The notes beneath the pieces were generated by a model, which was not told where the DNA came from, made no database searches, and worked only from the letters and a program-made list of their open reading frames with translations. DNA of 64,000 nucleotides from Paramecium octaurelia (taxonomy: Eukaryota; Ciliophora; Oligohymenophorea; Peniculida; Parameciidae). This document shows, piece by piece, positions 1 to 10,213 of this stretch. Where the stretch lies: assembly GCA_905182995.1 (NCBI GenBank), contig CAJJDP010000049.1:474351-538350 (forward strand), written 5' to 3'. A program made the position numbers and the translations under genes. Numbering within the stretch: position 1 is the first letter of the stretch; every line of letters begins with the position of its first letter.

Positions 1-110
1 GAATTGATAGAATTTTTAGAATAGAACCAAAATTATCAACTAACTAAACTGGATTCTTAATTAAATTAATAATTAATTTGATTGGAAAACTGAAAAATGT
101 TCATTTTCTT

Positions 111-951
111 ATGAATTAAAACAGTATTTTGATAATTTTAATTAGTTATAAATTAAATAGTACAAGACATATAGACAAAAGAGGATGAAGATGGGAAGAA
201 AACTAAAAGTGTAACATTTTGTTTTGATAAAAACATTATCCACTCTATTTACAAGTGTCCATCTGAGTATTTGAGTAAGAAAAAGAGAAGACAACTAAGC
301 AGAAAAATCTCAAGTTCAATTAAGGGTAGATACTTCGATGATTAGACATCCTCTGATGAAGAAACTAGAAACTATTCAGATCTTGAGGAGTATGAACACT
401 TCTACAGCATAATTGAATGGAAAAATCTCTCAGAAGAATCTTCTTTAAAAATGACTCCCAATAATTTGAATGATGTTATAAATTCAAAAAATTTCAATGA
501 TTTTAAAGATGGGAACACACAAAATCCCAAATCATGTCTCAAATAGATCAAAAAATTAGACATTCTTTCTTAATTCGACGAGTTGAAGAAGTAAGATTAA
601 AACGATGATTTACAAACTGAAATTAGTTCTTAAAAAAATTTAAATAAAGAGAATCTTTAAAATGACAAATATATCATTGTGAGCAAATTCAAAGAACATT
701 AGGAGGAGGATGAGGAAGAAGTAACAAAATTAAGCATATCATAGATATCTATCAATCTTGATGATTTGGATGAATTCTAATGTACTTATAAGGAATAGAG
801 ATCATAAGACATTTCGGTTTTCGATTAAGTGAGGAAAAAAATAGATTTCAAATCAGCATTTAAGATTATTGATAAATAGAGATTGCAATTTATTTATAAT
901 AACAATCAAGCAGATTTGGCCAAAACTTCATATTTATTCATTTCCTATTGA
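111..951 (+). CDS. Uncharacterised charged protein, 272 aa
   Basis: I do not recognise this protein. The model starts at the ATG at 111, removes a 22-nt GTA...TAG intron (124-145) and stops at TGA 949-951, giving 272 codons with TAA/TAG as Gln. Near residue 25 there is a KSVTF stretch, which fits the RVxF pattern used to bind protein phosphatase 1, followed by a lysine/arginine cluster (KKKRRQ) and a Ser/Asp/Glu-rich tail. No membrane segment or signal peptide is visible. The stop lies about 8-30 nt from the convergent end of the RING gene. The same sequence recurs at 2444-3233 and 4699-4777 because of the assembly duplication. The intron removes an in-frame TGA, which supports the start. Function unknown; a PP1-regulator role is only a motif-based guess. 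Confidence 0.7.
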
Positions 952-958
952 AGAGGTT

Positions 959-1781
959 TCATAGTTTCATCTAGAATTTTCATTTATTCTTATATGTTAT
1001 ATATTTTTACAGTTATGGCCTTACTTCTATCCACAATAGTCTAAAGTCCTTAATTAACTTCATCTAACTACAATGACATGAATATTGAAATTACATTATT
1101 TTAGAGCATGGCTTATTTTGAGATAATCATCTCCCTCTCTGATTGCAAAGATCCAACCTTCCTTTCCAATTCCACTAATTCATTTTTCAATTCTTTAGTT
1201 TAGATTTGCAGCTGCTATTTCTCCTATTCAAGAATATCGCATCTCAGTTTAAACATTCTGTATTGATTGGTGAAAGCATTATCTTTGGGCATCGTTGCGT
1301 GTTCTTGAACTGCCATTTATTCTGTTTATTTTGGAATCTGCTATTTTTGTTCAGCAAAAGTGCAGATTAAATTTTATAAACCCAAATTAATTGCATGTGC
1401 ACTTATTTTTGACCTGCAGAGACTGCATTTCTAGATTCTTAGCTTTGTCCCGTCTAAAACGCAAGATTTACAAAATGAATGTCCACATGGAAATAATAAG
1501 ATGGGAGAATACTAAGGAGGTACCATGAGTTCAAAGCAAATTGCACAAGTTTATTATTCCACCATCTAGCACACTTTGCTTTCAAGATTATTTTTGCTTT
1601 GACTTCCAAAAGCTCTTTCTGCAATCTTATAAGTCAATTAAGCCAAGTAATCTTAATTTTGGTGATCAATTCTAAAAAGATCATTAAATATGATGAATTA
1701 CCCTTGACTATCGAGTATTTTCTTTAACTCCAGGGAAGCTTTCCAATTTTGTAAAGATTAAAGTCTTGCTTCGTTGGCCAT
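959..1781 (-). CDS. RING-finger protein, probable E3 ubiquitin ligase
   Basis: On the minus strand an open frame starts at the ATG at 1781 and contains a canonical C3HC4 RING: C79-x2-C82-x16-C99-x-H101-x2-C104-x2-C107-x11-C119-x2-C122, with the familiar FPCGHSFC core. A glutamine-rich, charged, probably helical or coiled-coil tail of about 120 residues follows. RING proteins of this form normally recruit an E2 and transfer ubiquitin; the substrate is unknown. The 3' end is not fully settled: a GTA-starting intron at its low-coordinate end ends either at 971 (40 nt, TAG) or at 989 (22 nt, AAG), giving stops at 959 or 980. It converges with the gene at 111-951 with almost no spacer. Identical copies at 3241-4063 and 4785-5607 are assembly duplicates. 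Confidence 0.75.
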
Positions 1782-2031
1782 AATAGTAAATATTTATATT
1801 TATTTGTTTTTATTATAAAATTTGAATTAAGGATAGAATTTAAACATTTTACAAAGACATGTTTATTTGATAATATTATTCTGAACGTTGATATGATATG
1901 TAAATTAAGCAAGCTTAGGTTCCTATTAATTATGTTAGTATTTGAGAGAAAAAAGGAATGACCTTTGTTTTTTTAATATTTTTAATTAATTAAATTAACA
2001 GTTCGAAACATTAATTATTTTGAATTTTAAT

Positions 2032-2442
2032 ATGACTACAAATATTCAAGTGATATGTCGATTTAGACCTCCCATTCCTGGATAGGTTGAAAGCTAAATC
2101 TACTTCGCAGATGAAAGAAGTGTTCTCATAGAAAACCAACAATTCAATTTCGATCATATATTCCATCCAGGAAAATAAATTGATGTATTTAAGGTGGCAG
2201 CAGAGCCAGTAATATAAGGAGTCTTAGAGGGATTCAATGGGACTGTGGTAGCTTATGGCTAAACTGGATCTGGAAAGACTCATACGATGGAAGGGACGAC
2301 TGGAGATGATTAAGGAATAATAAAAAGAATGGTCAATACAGTGTTTGATTATATTGAAGCCAGTCCGGATTATGTAGAGTACCGAATAAAAATATCAGTG
2401 ACAGAGTTGTACATGGAAAAAGTGAGAGACTTACAAAACATC
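2032..2442 (+). CDS. Kinesin N-terminal fragment cut by contig end (duplicate of 5858-8084)
   Basis: Same reading as the first 411 nt of the complete kinesin gene at 5858: start [13 protein letters not shown] and the P-loop GQTGSGKT. It stops abruptly in the motor domain where a single N (2443) is followed by sequence already seen at 162. It is not a separate truncated gene but the broken end of an unmerged contig. Confidence 0.85.
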
Positions 2443-2443
2443 N
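2443..2443. other. Single-N contig junction
   Basis: One undetermined base. Sequence before it is inside the kinesin motor; sequence after it returns to the position equivalent to 162. The jump is not at a gene or repeat boundary, which points to scaffolding of overlapping contigs. Confidence 0.9.
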
Positions 2444-3240
2444 ACAAGACATATAGACAAAAGAGGATGAAGATGGGAAGAAAACTAAAAGTGTAACATT
2501 TTGTTTTGATAAAAACATTATCCACTCTATTTACAAGTGTCCATCTGAGTATTTGAGTAAGAAAAAGAGAAGACAACTAAGCAGAAAAATCTCAAGTTCA
2601 ATTAAGGGTAGATACTTCGATGATTAGACATCCTCTGATGAAGAAACTAGAAACTATTCAGATCTTGAGGAGTATGAACACTTCTACAGCATAATTGAAT
2701 GGAAAAATCTCTCAGAAGAATCTTCTTTAAAAATGACTCCCAATAATTTGAATGATGTTATAAATTCAAAAAATTTCAATGATTTTAAAGATGGGAACAC
2801 ACAAAATCCCAAATCATGTCTCAAATAGATCAAAAAATTAGACATTCTTTCTTAATTCGACGAGTTGAAGAAGTAAGATTAAAACGATGATTTACAAACT
2901 GAAATTAGTTCTTAAAAAAATTTAAATAAAGAGAATCTTTAAAATGACAAATATATCATTGTGAGCAAATTCAAAGAACATTAGGAGGAGGATGAGGAAG
3001 AAGTAACAAAATTAAGCATATCATAGATATCTATCAATCTTGATGATTTGGATGAATTCTAATGTACTTATAAGGAATAGAGATCATAAGACATTTCGGT
3101 TTTCGATTAAGTGAGGAAAAAAATAGATTTCAAATCAGCATTTAAGATTATTGATAAATAGAGATTGCAATTTATTTATAATAACAATCAAGCAGATTTG
3201 GCCAAAACTTCATATTTATTCATTTCCTATTGAAGAGGTT

Positions 3241-4063
3241 TCATAGTTTCATCTAGAATTTTCATTTATTCTTATATGTTATATATTTTTACAGTTATGG
3301 CCTTACTTCTATCCACAATAGTCTAAAGTCCTTAATTAACTTCATCTAACTACAATGACATGAATATTGAAATTACATTATTTTAGAGCATGGCTTATTT
3401 TGAGATAATCATCTCCCTCTCTGATTGCAAAGATCCAACCTTCCTTTCCAATTCCACTAATTCATTTTTCAATTCTTTAGTTTAGATTTGCAGCTGCTAT
3501 TTCTCCTATTCAAGAATATCGCATCTCAGTTTAAACATTCTGTATTGATTGGTGAAAGCATTATCTTTGGGCATCGTTGCGTGTTCTTGAACTGCCATTT
3601 ATTCTGTTTATTTTGGAATCTGCTATTTTTGTTCAGCAAAAGTGCAGATTAAATTTTATAAACCCAAATTAATTGCATGTGCACTTATTTTTGACCTGCA
3701 GAGACTGCATTTCTAGATTCTTAGCTTTGTCCCGTCTAAAACGCAAGATTTACAAAATGAATGTCCACATGGAAATAATAAGATGGGAGAATACTAAGGA
3801 GGTACCATGAGTTCAAAGCAAATTGCACAAGTTTATTATTCCACCATCTAGCACACTTTGCTTTCAAGATTATTTTTGCTTTGACTTCCAAAAGCTCTTT
3901 CTGCAATCTTATAAGTCAATTAAGCCAAGTAATCTTAATTTTGGTGATCAATTCTAAAAAGATCATTAAATATGATGAATTACCCTTGACTATCGAGTAT
4001 TTTCTTTAACTCCAGGGAAGCTTTCCAATTTTGTAAAGATTAAAGTCTTGCTTCGTTGGCCAT
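3241..4063 (-). CDS. RING-finger gene, duplicate copy
   Basis: Exact positional copy (offset 2282) of the RING gene at 959-1781, with the same C3HC4 residues. Treat as the same gene, not a paralogue. Confidence 0.7.
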
Positions 4064-4313
4064 AATAGTAAATATTTATATTTATTTGTTTTTATTATAA
4101 AATTTGAATTAAGGATAGAATTTAAACATTTTACAAAGACATGTTTATTTGATAATATTATTCTGAACGTTGATATGATATGTAAATTAAGCAAGCTTAG
4201 GTTCCTATTAATTATGTTAGTATTTGAGAGAAAAAAGGAATGACCTTTGTTTTTTTAATATTTTTAATTAATTAAATTAACAGTTCGAAACATTAATTAT
4301 TTTGAATTTTAAT

Positions 4314-4697
4314 ATGACTACAAATATTCAAGTGATATGTCGATTTAGACCTCCCATTCCTGGATAGGTTGAAAGCTAAATCTACTTCGCAGATGAAAGA
4401 AGTGTTCTCATAGAAAACCAACAATTCAATTTCGATCATATATTCCATCCAGGAAAATAAATTGATGTATTTAAGGTGGCAGCAGAGCCAGTAATATAAG
4501 GAGTCTTAGAGGGATTCAATGGGACTGTGGTAGCTTATGGCTAAACTGGATCTGGAAAGACTCATACGATGGAAGGGACGACTGGAGATGATTAAGGAAT
4601 AATAAAAAGAATGGTCAATACAGTGTTTGATTATATTGAAGCCAGTCCGGATTATGTAGAGTACCGAATAAAAATATCAGTGACAGAGTTGTACATG
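4314..4697 (+). CDS. Kinesin N-terminal fragment cut by contig end (second duplicate)
   Basis: Copy of the first 384 nt of the kinesin gene, ending at the N at 4698 inside the motor domain. After the N the sequence returns to the point equivalent to 873. Same interpretation as 2032-2442. Confidence 0.85.
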
Positions 4698-4698
4698 N
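4698..4698. other. Single-N contig junction
   Basis: Second single undetermined base; joins the kinesin fragment to sequence equivalent to position 873 (inside the 3' end of the first gene). Confidence 0.9.
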
Positions 4699-6268
4699 TA
4701 AATAGAGATTGCAATTTATTTATAATAACAATCAAGCAGATTTGGCCAAAACTTCATATTTATTCATTTCCTATTGAAGAGGTTTCATAGTTTCATCTAG
4801 AATTTTCATTTATTCTTATATGTTATATATTTTTACAGTTATGGCCTTACTTCTATCCACAATAGTCTAAAGTCCTTAATTAACTTCATCTAACTACAAT
4901 GACATGAATATTGAAATTACATTATTTTAGAGCATGGCTTATTTTGAGATAATCATCTCCCTCTCTGATTGCAAAGATCCAACCTTCCTTTCCAATTCCA
5001 CTAATTCATTTTTCAATTCTTTAGTTTAGATTTGCAGCTGCTATTTCTCCTATTCAAGAATATCGCATCTCAGTTTAAACATTCTGTATTGATTGGTGAA
5101 AGCATTATCTTTGGGCATCGTTGCGTGTTCTTGAACTGCCATTTATTCTGTTTATTTTGGAATCTGCTATTTTTGTTCAGCAAAAGTGCAGATTAAATTT
5201 TATAAACCCAAATTAATTGCATGTGCACTTATTTTTGACCTGCAGAGACTGCATTTCTAGATTCTTAGCTTTGTCCCGTCTAAAACGCAAGATTTACAAA
5301 ATGAATGTCCACATGGAAATAATAAGATGGGAGAATACTAAGGAGGTACCATGAGTTCAAAGCAAATTGCACAAGTTTATTATTCCACCATCTAGCACAC
5401 TTTGCTTTCAAGATTATTTTTGCTTTGACTTCCAAAAGCTCTTTCTGCAATCTTATAAGTCAATTAAGCCAAGTAATCTTAATTTTGGTGATCAATTCTA
5501 AAAAGATCATTAAATATGATGAATTACCCTTGACTATCGAGTATTTTCTTTAACTCCAGGGAAGCTTTCCAATTTTGTAAAGATTAAAGTCTTGCTTCGT
5601 TGGCCATAATAGTAAATATTTATATTTATTTGTTTTTATTATAAAATTTGAATTAAGGATAGAATTTAAACATTTTACAAAGACATGTTTATTTGATAAT
5701 ATTATTCTGAACGTTGATATGATATGTAAATTAAGCAAGCTTAGGTTCCTATTAATTATGTTAGTATTTGAGAGAAAAAAGGAATGACCTTTGTTTTTTT
5801 AATATTTTTAATTAATTAAATTAACAGTTCGAAACATTAATTATTTTGAATTTTAATATGACTACAAATATTCAAGTGATATGTCGATTTAGACCTCCCA
5901 TTCCTGGATAGGTTGAAAGCTAAATCTACTTCGCAGATGAAAGAAGTGTTCTCATAGAAAACCAACAATTCAATTTCGATCATATATTCCATCCAGGAAA
6001 ATAAATTGATGTATTTAAGGTGGCAGCAGAGCCAGTAATATAAGGAGTCTTAGAGGGATTCAATGGGACTGTGGTAGCTTATGGCTAAACTGGATCTGGA
6101 AAGACTCATACGATGGAAGGGACGACTGGAGATGATTAAGGAATAATAAAAAGAATGGTCAATACAGTGTTTGATTATATTGAAGCCAGTCCGGATTATG
6201 TAGAGTACCGAATAAAAATATCAGTGACAGAGTTGTACATGGAAAAAGTGAGAGACTTACAAAACATC
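4699..6268. repeat. Third copy of 873-2442, continuing into unique sequence
   Basis: Offset 3826 from the first copy. It begins in the last 26 codons of the KSVTF gene (tail 4699-4777), includes the RING gene, and runs without a break into the full kinesin gene, so this is the copy joined to the rest of the locus. Confidence 0.85.
4785..5607 (-). CDS. RING-finger gene, copy on the intact contig
   Basis: Same gene as 959-1781 (offset 3826): an N-terminal helical region, the C3HC4 RING at residues 79-122 and a Gln-rich tail. It is divergent from the kinesin gene, with about 250 nt between the two start codons, so both promoters must lie in that gap. Confidence 0.72.
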
Positions 6269-8084
6269 AAGAAAACAGATCTGAAAATAAGAGAGGATAA
6301 AAACCATTCAACCTACATTGAAGGAGTAACTGAAACATCAATAGCTGATTAATCAGAAATATATGATATATTGAAAATGTGTAATGCTAATCGAATGATA
6401 GCAAGCACTAATATGAATGAATAGTCATCTCGATCACACATGATATTTTTAATGACAGTTTAATCTATAGACTTAAGAGATTAGTCTGCCAAAACAGGCA
6501 AACTATTTTTGGTAGATTTGGCGGGTAGTGAAAAAGTGTCTAAAACAGGAGCAGAGGGCAAAATCTTGGATGAGGCTAAAGGGATCAACAAGTCATTGTC
6601 AGCCTTAGGTTAGGTGATTAATGCACTTACAGATGGAAGTTAACATGTACCATACAGAGATTCAAAATTAACAAGAATTCTGCAGTGTTCTTTTGGTGGT
6701 AACAGTAGAACTACACTTATCATTACATGTTCTCCTGCTCAATTTAATTTGTAGGAGACTCTCTCGACTCTGAGATTCGGAGTGAGAGCAAAGGCAATCA
6801 AAAACAAGCCCAAAATAAATAAGGAACACACTGTGGAAGAATTGAAGATGATTGTCTAAGAGAAAGAAAGAGAAATATTATTATTGTAGGAACAATTGTC
6901 ATAATTCAAAAAAGGCATTGTGATTAGTGAAGAAGATAAGGAAATTTTGAAAGATATATAGGAGGAAATCAATTCTGAGGTCCCAAATAACAATGAATAG
7001 TTATTATAAATGCAATAGATAATGGCTAAGTATGAGTAAGAAATTGAGATGTTTAAACAGGCCCAATTCATAAATTAATAGAAGGAAATAGAATTAAGAA
7101 ACCAATTGAGAATAAAAGAGGATGAAATGCAAGAAAGTAATTATCATAATAATACAATTAATAGAGATTTAGGATTATGAACACCAGTATCTGAGAATGG
7201 AGACTGACTATTAAAAAAAGCTATCTAATATCCAAAGAACTTTGTCTTAAAAACTTGGTCAAAATGGAGAGAAGGACATCTTTGAAGATGACTAAGTTCT
7301 GACTCTGATTGACAACTTTGTGAAGGAGAGAGTCACTTCTAAATTAAAATAGATTACCTATTTATATAAGAAACATCACAAGGATCAATTGAATGAATAA
7401 TTAATGGCCTTTTTAACAGACGATAAAAAGGAATTCAATATTCAAAGTAATCTTTAATATTTATGTAGACGATTAATTGGCTGAGTTACATACGTAAGTG
7501 GCTCAATTGAAGAAATAGAATTTGGAATTGTAGACTGATAACAGCAGTCAATAGGAACTCTTAGAAACTTTGGAAAAGACTTAACAGCTTTTAGATGCCG
7601 AAAAAGCAAAGTCATTAAAATTAGAGAATCAATTGGCTAAAAGTATGAATGACGAATATTGAAATAGATAATAGGAATTATGATGAGAAATGCAAAGAGT
7701 TAAATAATAACATTGAGAAAATGTTGGAAGGAGTGCATCAAGTGATTAATGAGAAATAAAAGTATTAAAGAGAATGTCAGAGATTAAAGAAATTGATTGA
7801 TGATAGACAACTCAAAATCTTTGTACTTTTATTATTTTAATATCAATTAGAAATTATCAGAAGAAGTAAACAGACTTAGCGTAGAAAATCAGAAGTTGTT
7901 TGTGAAATATGATTAATTAAAAGAGTTACAGAGATTGGAAAAGAATTCCATGTTGGATACATCTGAAGTCAATTCTTCATTCAGACAAAACAAGAAGATC
8001 TATAAATGTTTGAAAGGTGGCACCAAAAATCCCATAAATTAACAAATTATAGGTAAAGAGAATGTGTCAGAAGATGAAAAATGA
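5858..8084 (+). CDS. Kinesin, N-terminal motor, kinesin-1-like, 707 aa
   Basis: Microtubule motor that hydrolyses ATP to move cargo. The motor domain fills roughly residues 1-320: VICRFRP at the N terminus, P-loop [13 protein letters not shown], switch I NEQSSRSH, switch [11 protein letters not shown], the microtubule-binding loop [14 protein letters not shown], and the neck region. A long Glu/Gln/Lys-rich stalk with heptad character follows, then a short basic tail. Four introns were resolved: 7137-7164 (28 nt), 7447-7468 (22), 7643-7667 (25) and 7823-7850 (28); with them removed the frame is open from ATG 5858 to TGA 8082-8084 (708 codons). Motor motifs resemble the conventional kinesin heavy chain, but the tail is short (707 residues against about 950), so assignment to kinesin-1 is tentative. 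Two broken copies upstream are assembly duplicates. Confidence 0.92.
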
Positions 8085-8242
8085 ATTAATTTACTTATAT
8101 ACATCTTATAAATTTAATTAAATAACGTAGCAATCTCAATTTTTATCGCTTATACAAACAAGTAATACTTCCATTTGGTGAACTTTTGATCACCTAAATT
8201 TTTGAGTGAATAATTATATTATTTGTTGGAAACATTGTTTGA

Positions 8243-8851
8243 AGAGAATAATAATAGAAATAATTTACAGAAAGGAAAAGGCCAACAACAGCCAGGGATC
8301 TTAATAATAATTAATATAAGAATTTAGTTGTAATACATTTTAAAGGAAAGAGAGAAAAGTCTAAAATACAGAAGAAAAGAGGAAGTTTATAATTAGTCAA
8401 ATTAAATAGTGTGTTACATGATTTAGGCGAAATATAATTATTTCAAGACCATACATATACAACGCATAACATTCCAAATTAACTCCTTATGATGGGAAAC
8501 TTATATTTGACAACAGCAATGAAGAAGATGGCAAATATTTCTAGGAGATAACAATTATTTAATGGAAATCAAACCTTAAGAAAGAACTGTTATAAAAAAC
8601 ATTCAAACTCAGGAAAGGGGTTGATTTTAGATAATTAGAAAGTAATAAGAGATGTATTGAAATCAATATCTAATTGAATAGGTGGAATAATTGTTGAGAG
8701 TAATGTAAAAATAATTTCTCATTTTTAATATAGTTTAAATTCTAGAGGATAAATGAGATGTTATGATGTTTTAAATAATTGTTTTGCAAAGCTTATTGGT
8801 CATAAATTTGGTTAGCAGGAGATTTCTTAGGGTTTGATATAATAATAATGA
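8243..8851 (+). CDS. Uncharacterised basic protein, 5' end unresolved
   Basis: A coding-quality frame runs from just after a TGA at 8240-8242 to TGA 8849-8851 once two introns are removed: 8654-8681 (28 nt, GTA...TAG, containing an in-frame TGA) and 8705-8733 (29 nt). The product, up to about 183 residues, is rich in Lys/Arg/Gln and has no motif I recognise. There is no ATG between the kinesin stop and the visible coding part; the first in-frame ATG is at 8489, well inside it. Either the start lies in an upstream exon not found here, or translation begins at 8489 (about 100 residues). The trichocyst matrix gene starts 67 nt downstream on the same strand. Confidence 0.5.
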
Positions 8852-8918
8852 CATCGAATGAAATAATGGAATTACCACATATTTAGTTATATACGTTTTT
8901 AATTTACTATTTTAATTA

Positions 8919-10110
8919 ATGAGATTTTCATATGTCTTAAGTCTATATTTAGTGATGGTTTCAGCCACTATGAAGGATTCCAAAACTATTCTGACAGAAA
9001 TAGACACGTAACGCTCTGGAAGGATATTTTTAAATGCTATTTAGATAGGTTTAGCAACAGGTTCACCAGTTCATGAAATCCAAAGTTATATTAATAATAT
9101 TAGGTATTATGATATTCTTTATTAGTATAGATTTATGATTGAATAAGAATAAAAGGATGCTGACCTATTTATATAAAATACGTAGGCTTCTTGTAATAGA
9201 TTATTGCATGACTTTGCTACAAATTTGGCTTACCATTAATAGTAATTTAAAGCTCATTCTAAAATCGTTGAAGTAAGTAGTTTGAATTTATAAATAAGGA
9301 AAACTAAAGGAATTTGGAACGTTCTTTAAATAAAATTGCTGAGGTCTCTGTGGAAATTGAAGAAAACCTAAGAAAAACAAATGAAGGTTAGAGTGAAAGA
9401 GATCTTTAATACTCAGAATTTTAATCGAAACAAAAAGATCACATAGAATCAATTTCTGCTATTGATGAGGCTTATGCATTGATTGAACATTTATCGGGTG
9501 GATCTTCGTTCATCCAAGTGAAAAGTAGATTCACCAAAGTGTTGTCCAGATTATAAAAGTAACGTAGTGATTTTGAAATTCTAGTCAATCTACATCAGCT
9601 GGATTATTGTTTTAACCGATCATATCCATGATGACTTAAATGAGTTCAAGAGCAGATGCAGATCAAGCCAAGAAGGTGTTACAACTGTTAGCCAACTTAA
9701 GGGTTCAAATTGTGGAGAGCAAATCCTAAGATGAGGACATTGAGAAACAATAGTCTTAAGGGTGGTAGAAGTTCTTATCGGATCTTATCAATGAGAGAAA
9801 CACTCTCTAGGATCAGAGGTAGAATTTAGAATAGGCAATCTTAAATTACTAAAGCATAATAGAAGAATCTGAGGGAAAGGTTGAGTATCATTAGGCAGAA
9901 GTAGAGAGAAATCAAGTAATGTAATTAATTTAAGTTTAGAATAATTTGGATGGTCAAGATTAATGGTGCAGACAACAGTAGGAAATTTATTAGATGGAAT
10001 CTTAATAGAGAGTTTAATCGCTTGATTTGATTTCAAGAATTGTGGATCACATTCAAGATAAGATTGTGACTCTTAAGGAGTACTTGAGAGAAAGATTGCA
10101 AATACACTGA
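8919..10110 (+). CDS. Trichocyst matrix protein family, 379 aa
   Basis: Secretory-granule protein that crystallises inside Paramecium trichocysts and expands on discharge. The start at 8919 gives a hydrophobic signal peptide (about 16 residues ending VSA). The mature part has the family hallmarks: an early segment with a TEIDxxxxGRxFLNAIQ-type block, then two long coiled-coil halves. Introns at 9273-9298 (26 nt, AAG acceptor) and 9559-9584 (26 nt) are needed; spliced length is 380 codons ending in TGA 10108-10110. Length matches known family members (about 350-400). Precursors of this family are cleaved by proteases during granule maturation; I did not map a processing site. Regulation cannot be read from the sequence. 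Confidence 0.85.
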
Positions 10111-10213
10111 AATTTAAATATATATATATAATTCCCTATTCATTGTAATTTAATCAAAACTATATCTTGAAGAATGTTCGATAATTTCTCGAAATTATGA
10201 TTATTTAATTATT

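Larger units (their letters stand above)
2444..4697. repeat. Second copy of 162-2415 (assembly duplicate)
   Basis: Offset is 2282 nt and every place I compared is identical: the KSVTF gene stop at 3231-3233 (from 949-951), the RING gene, and the kinesin start at 4314 (from 2032). It is flanked by single Ns at 2443 and 4698. It therefore holds a 5'-truncated copy of the first gene (2444-3233, lacking exon 1), a RING copy and a kinesin fragment (4314-4697). Identity including introns and intergenic DNA argues against a real old duplication. Confidence 0.85.

Noticed and set aside
1724-1912. 62-residue minus-strand ORF seen three times.
   Set aside because: It lies in the wrong frame over the 5' end of the RING gene and recurs only because the locus is duplicated in the assembly.
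6155-6352. Standard-code ORF inside the kinesin motor.
   Set aside because: It is just the stretch between two glutamine codons (TAA/TAG) of the kinesin gene.
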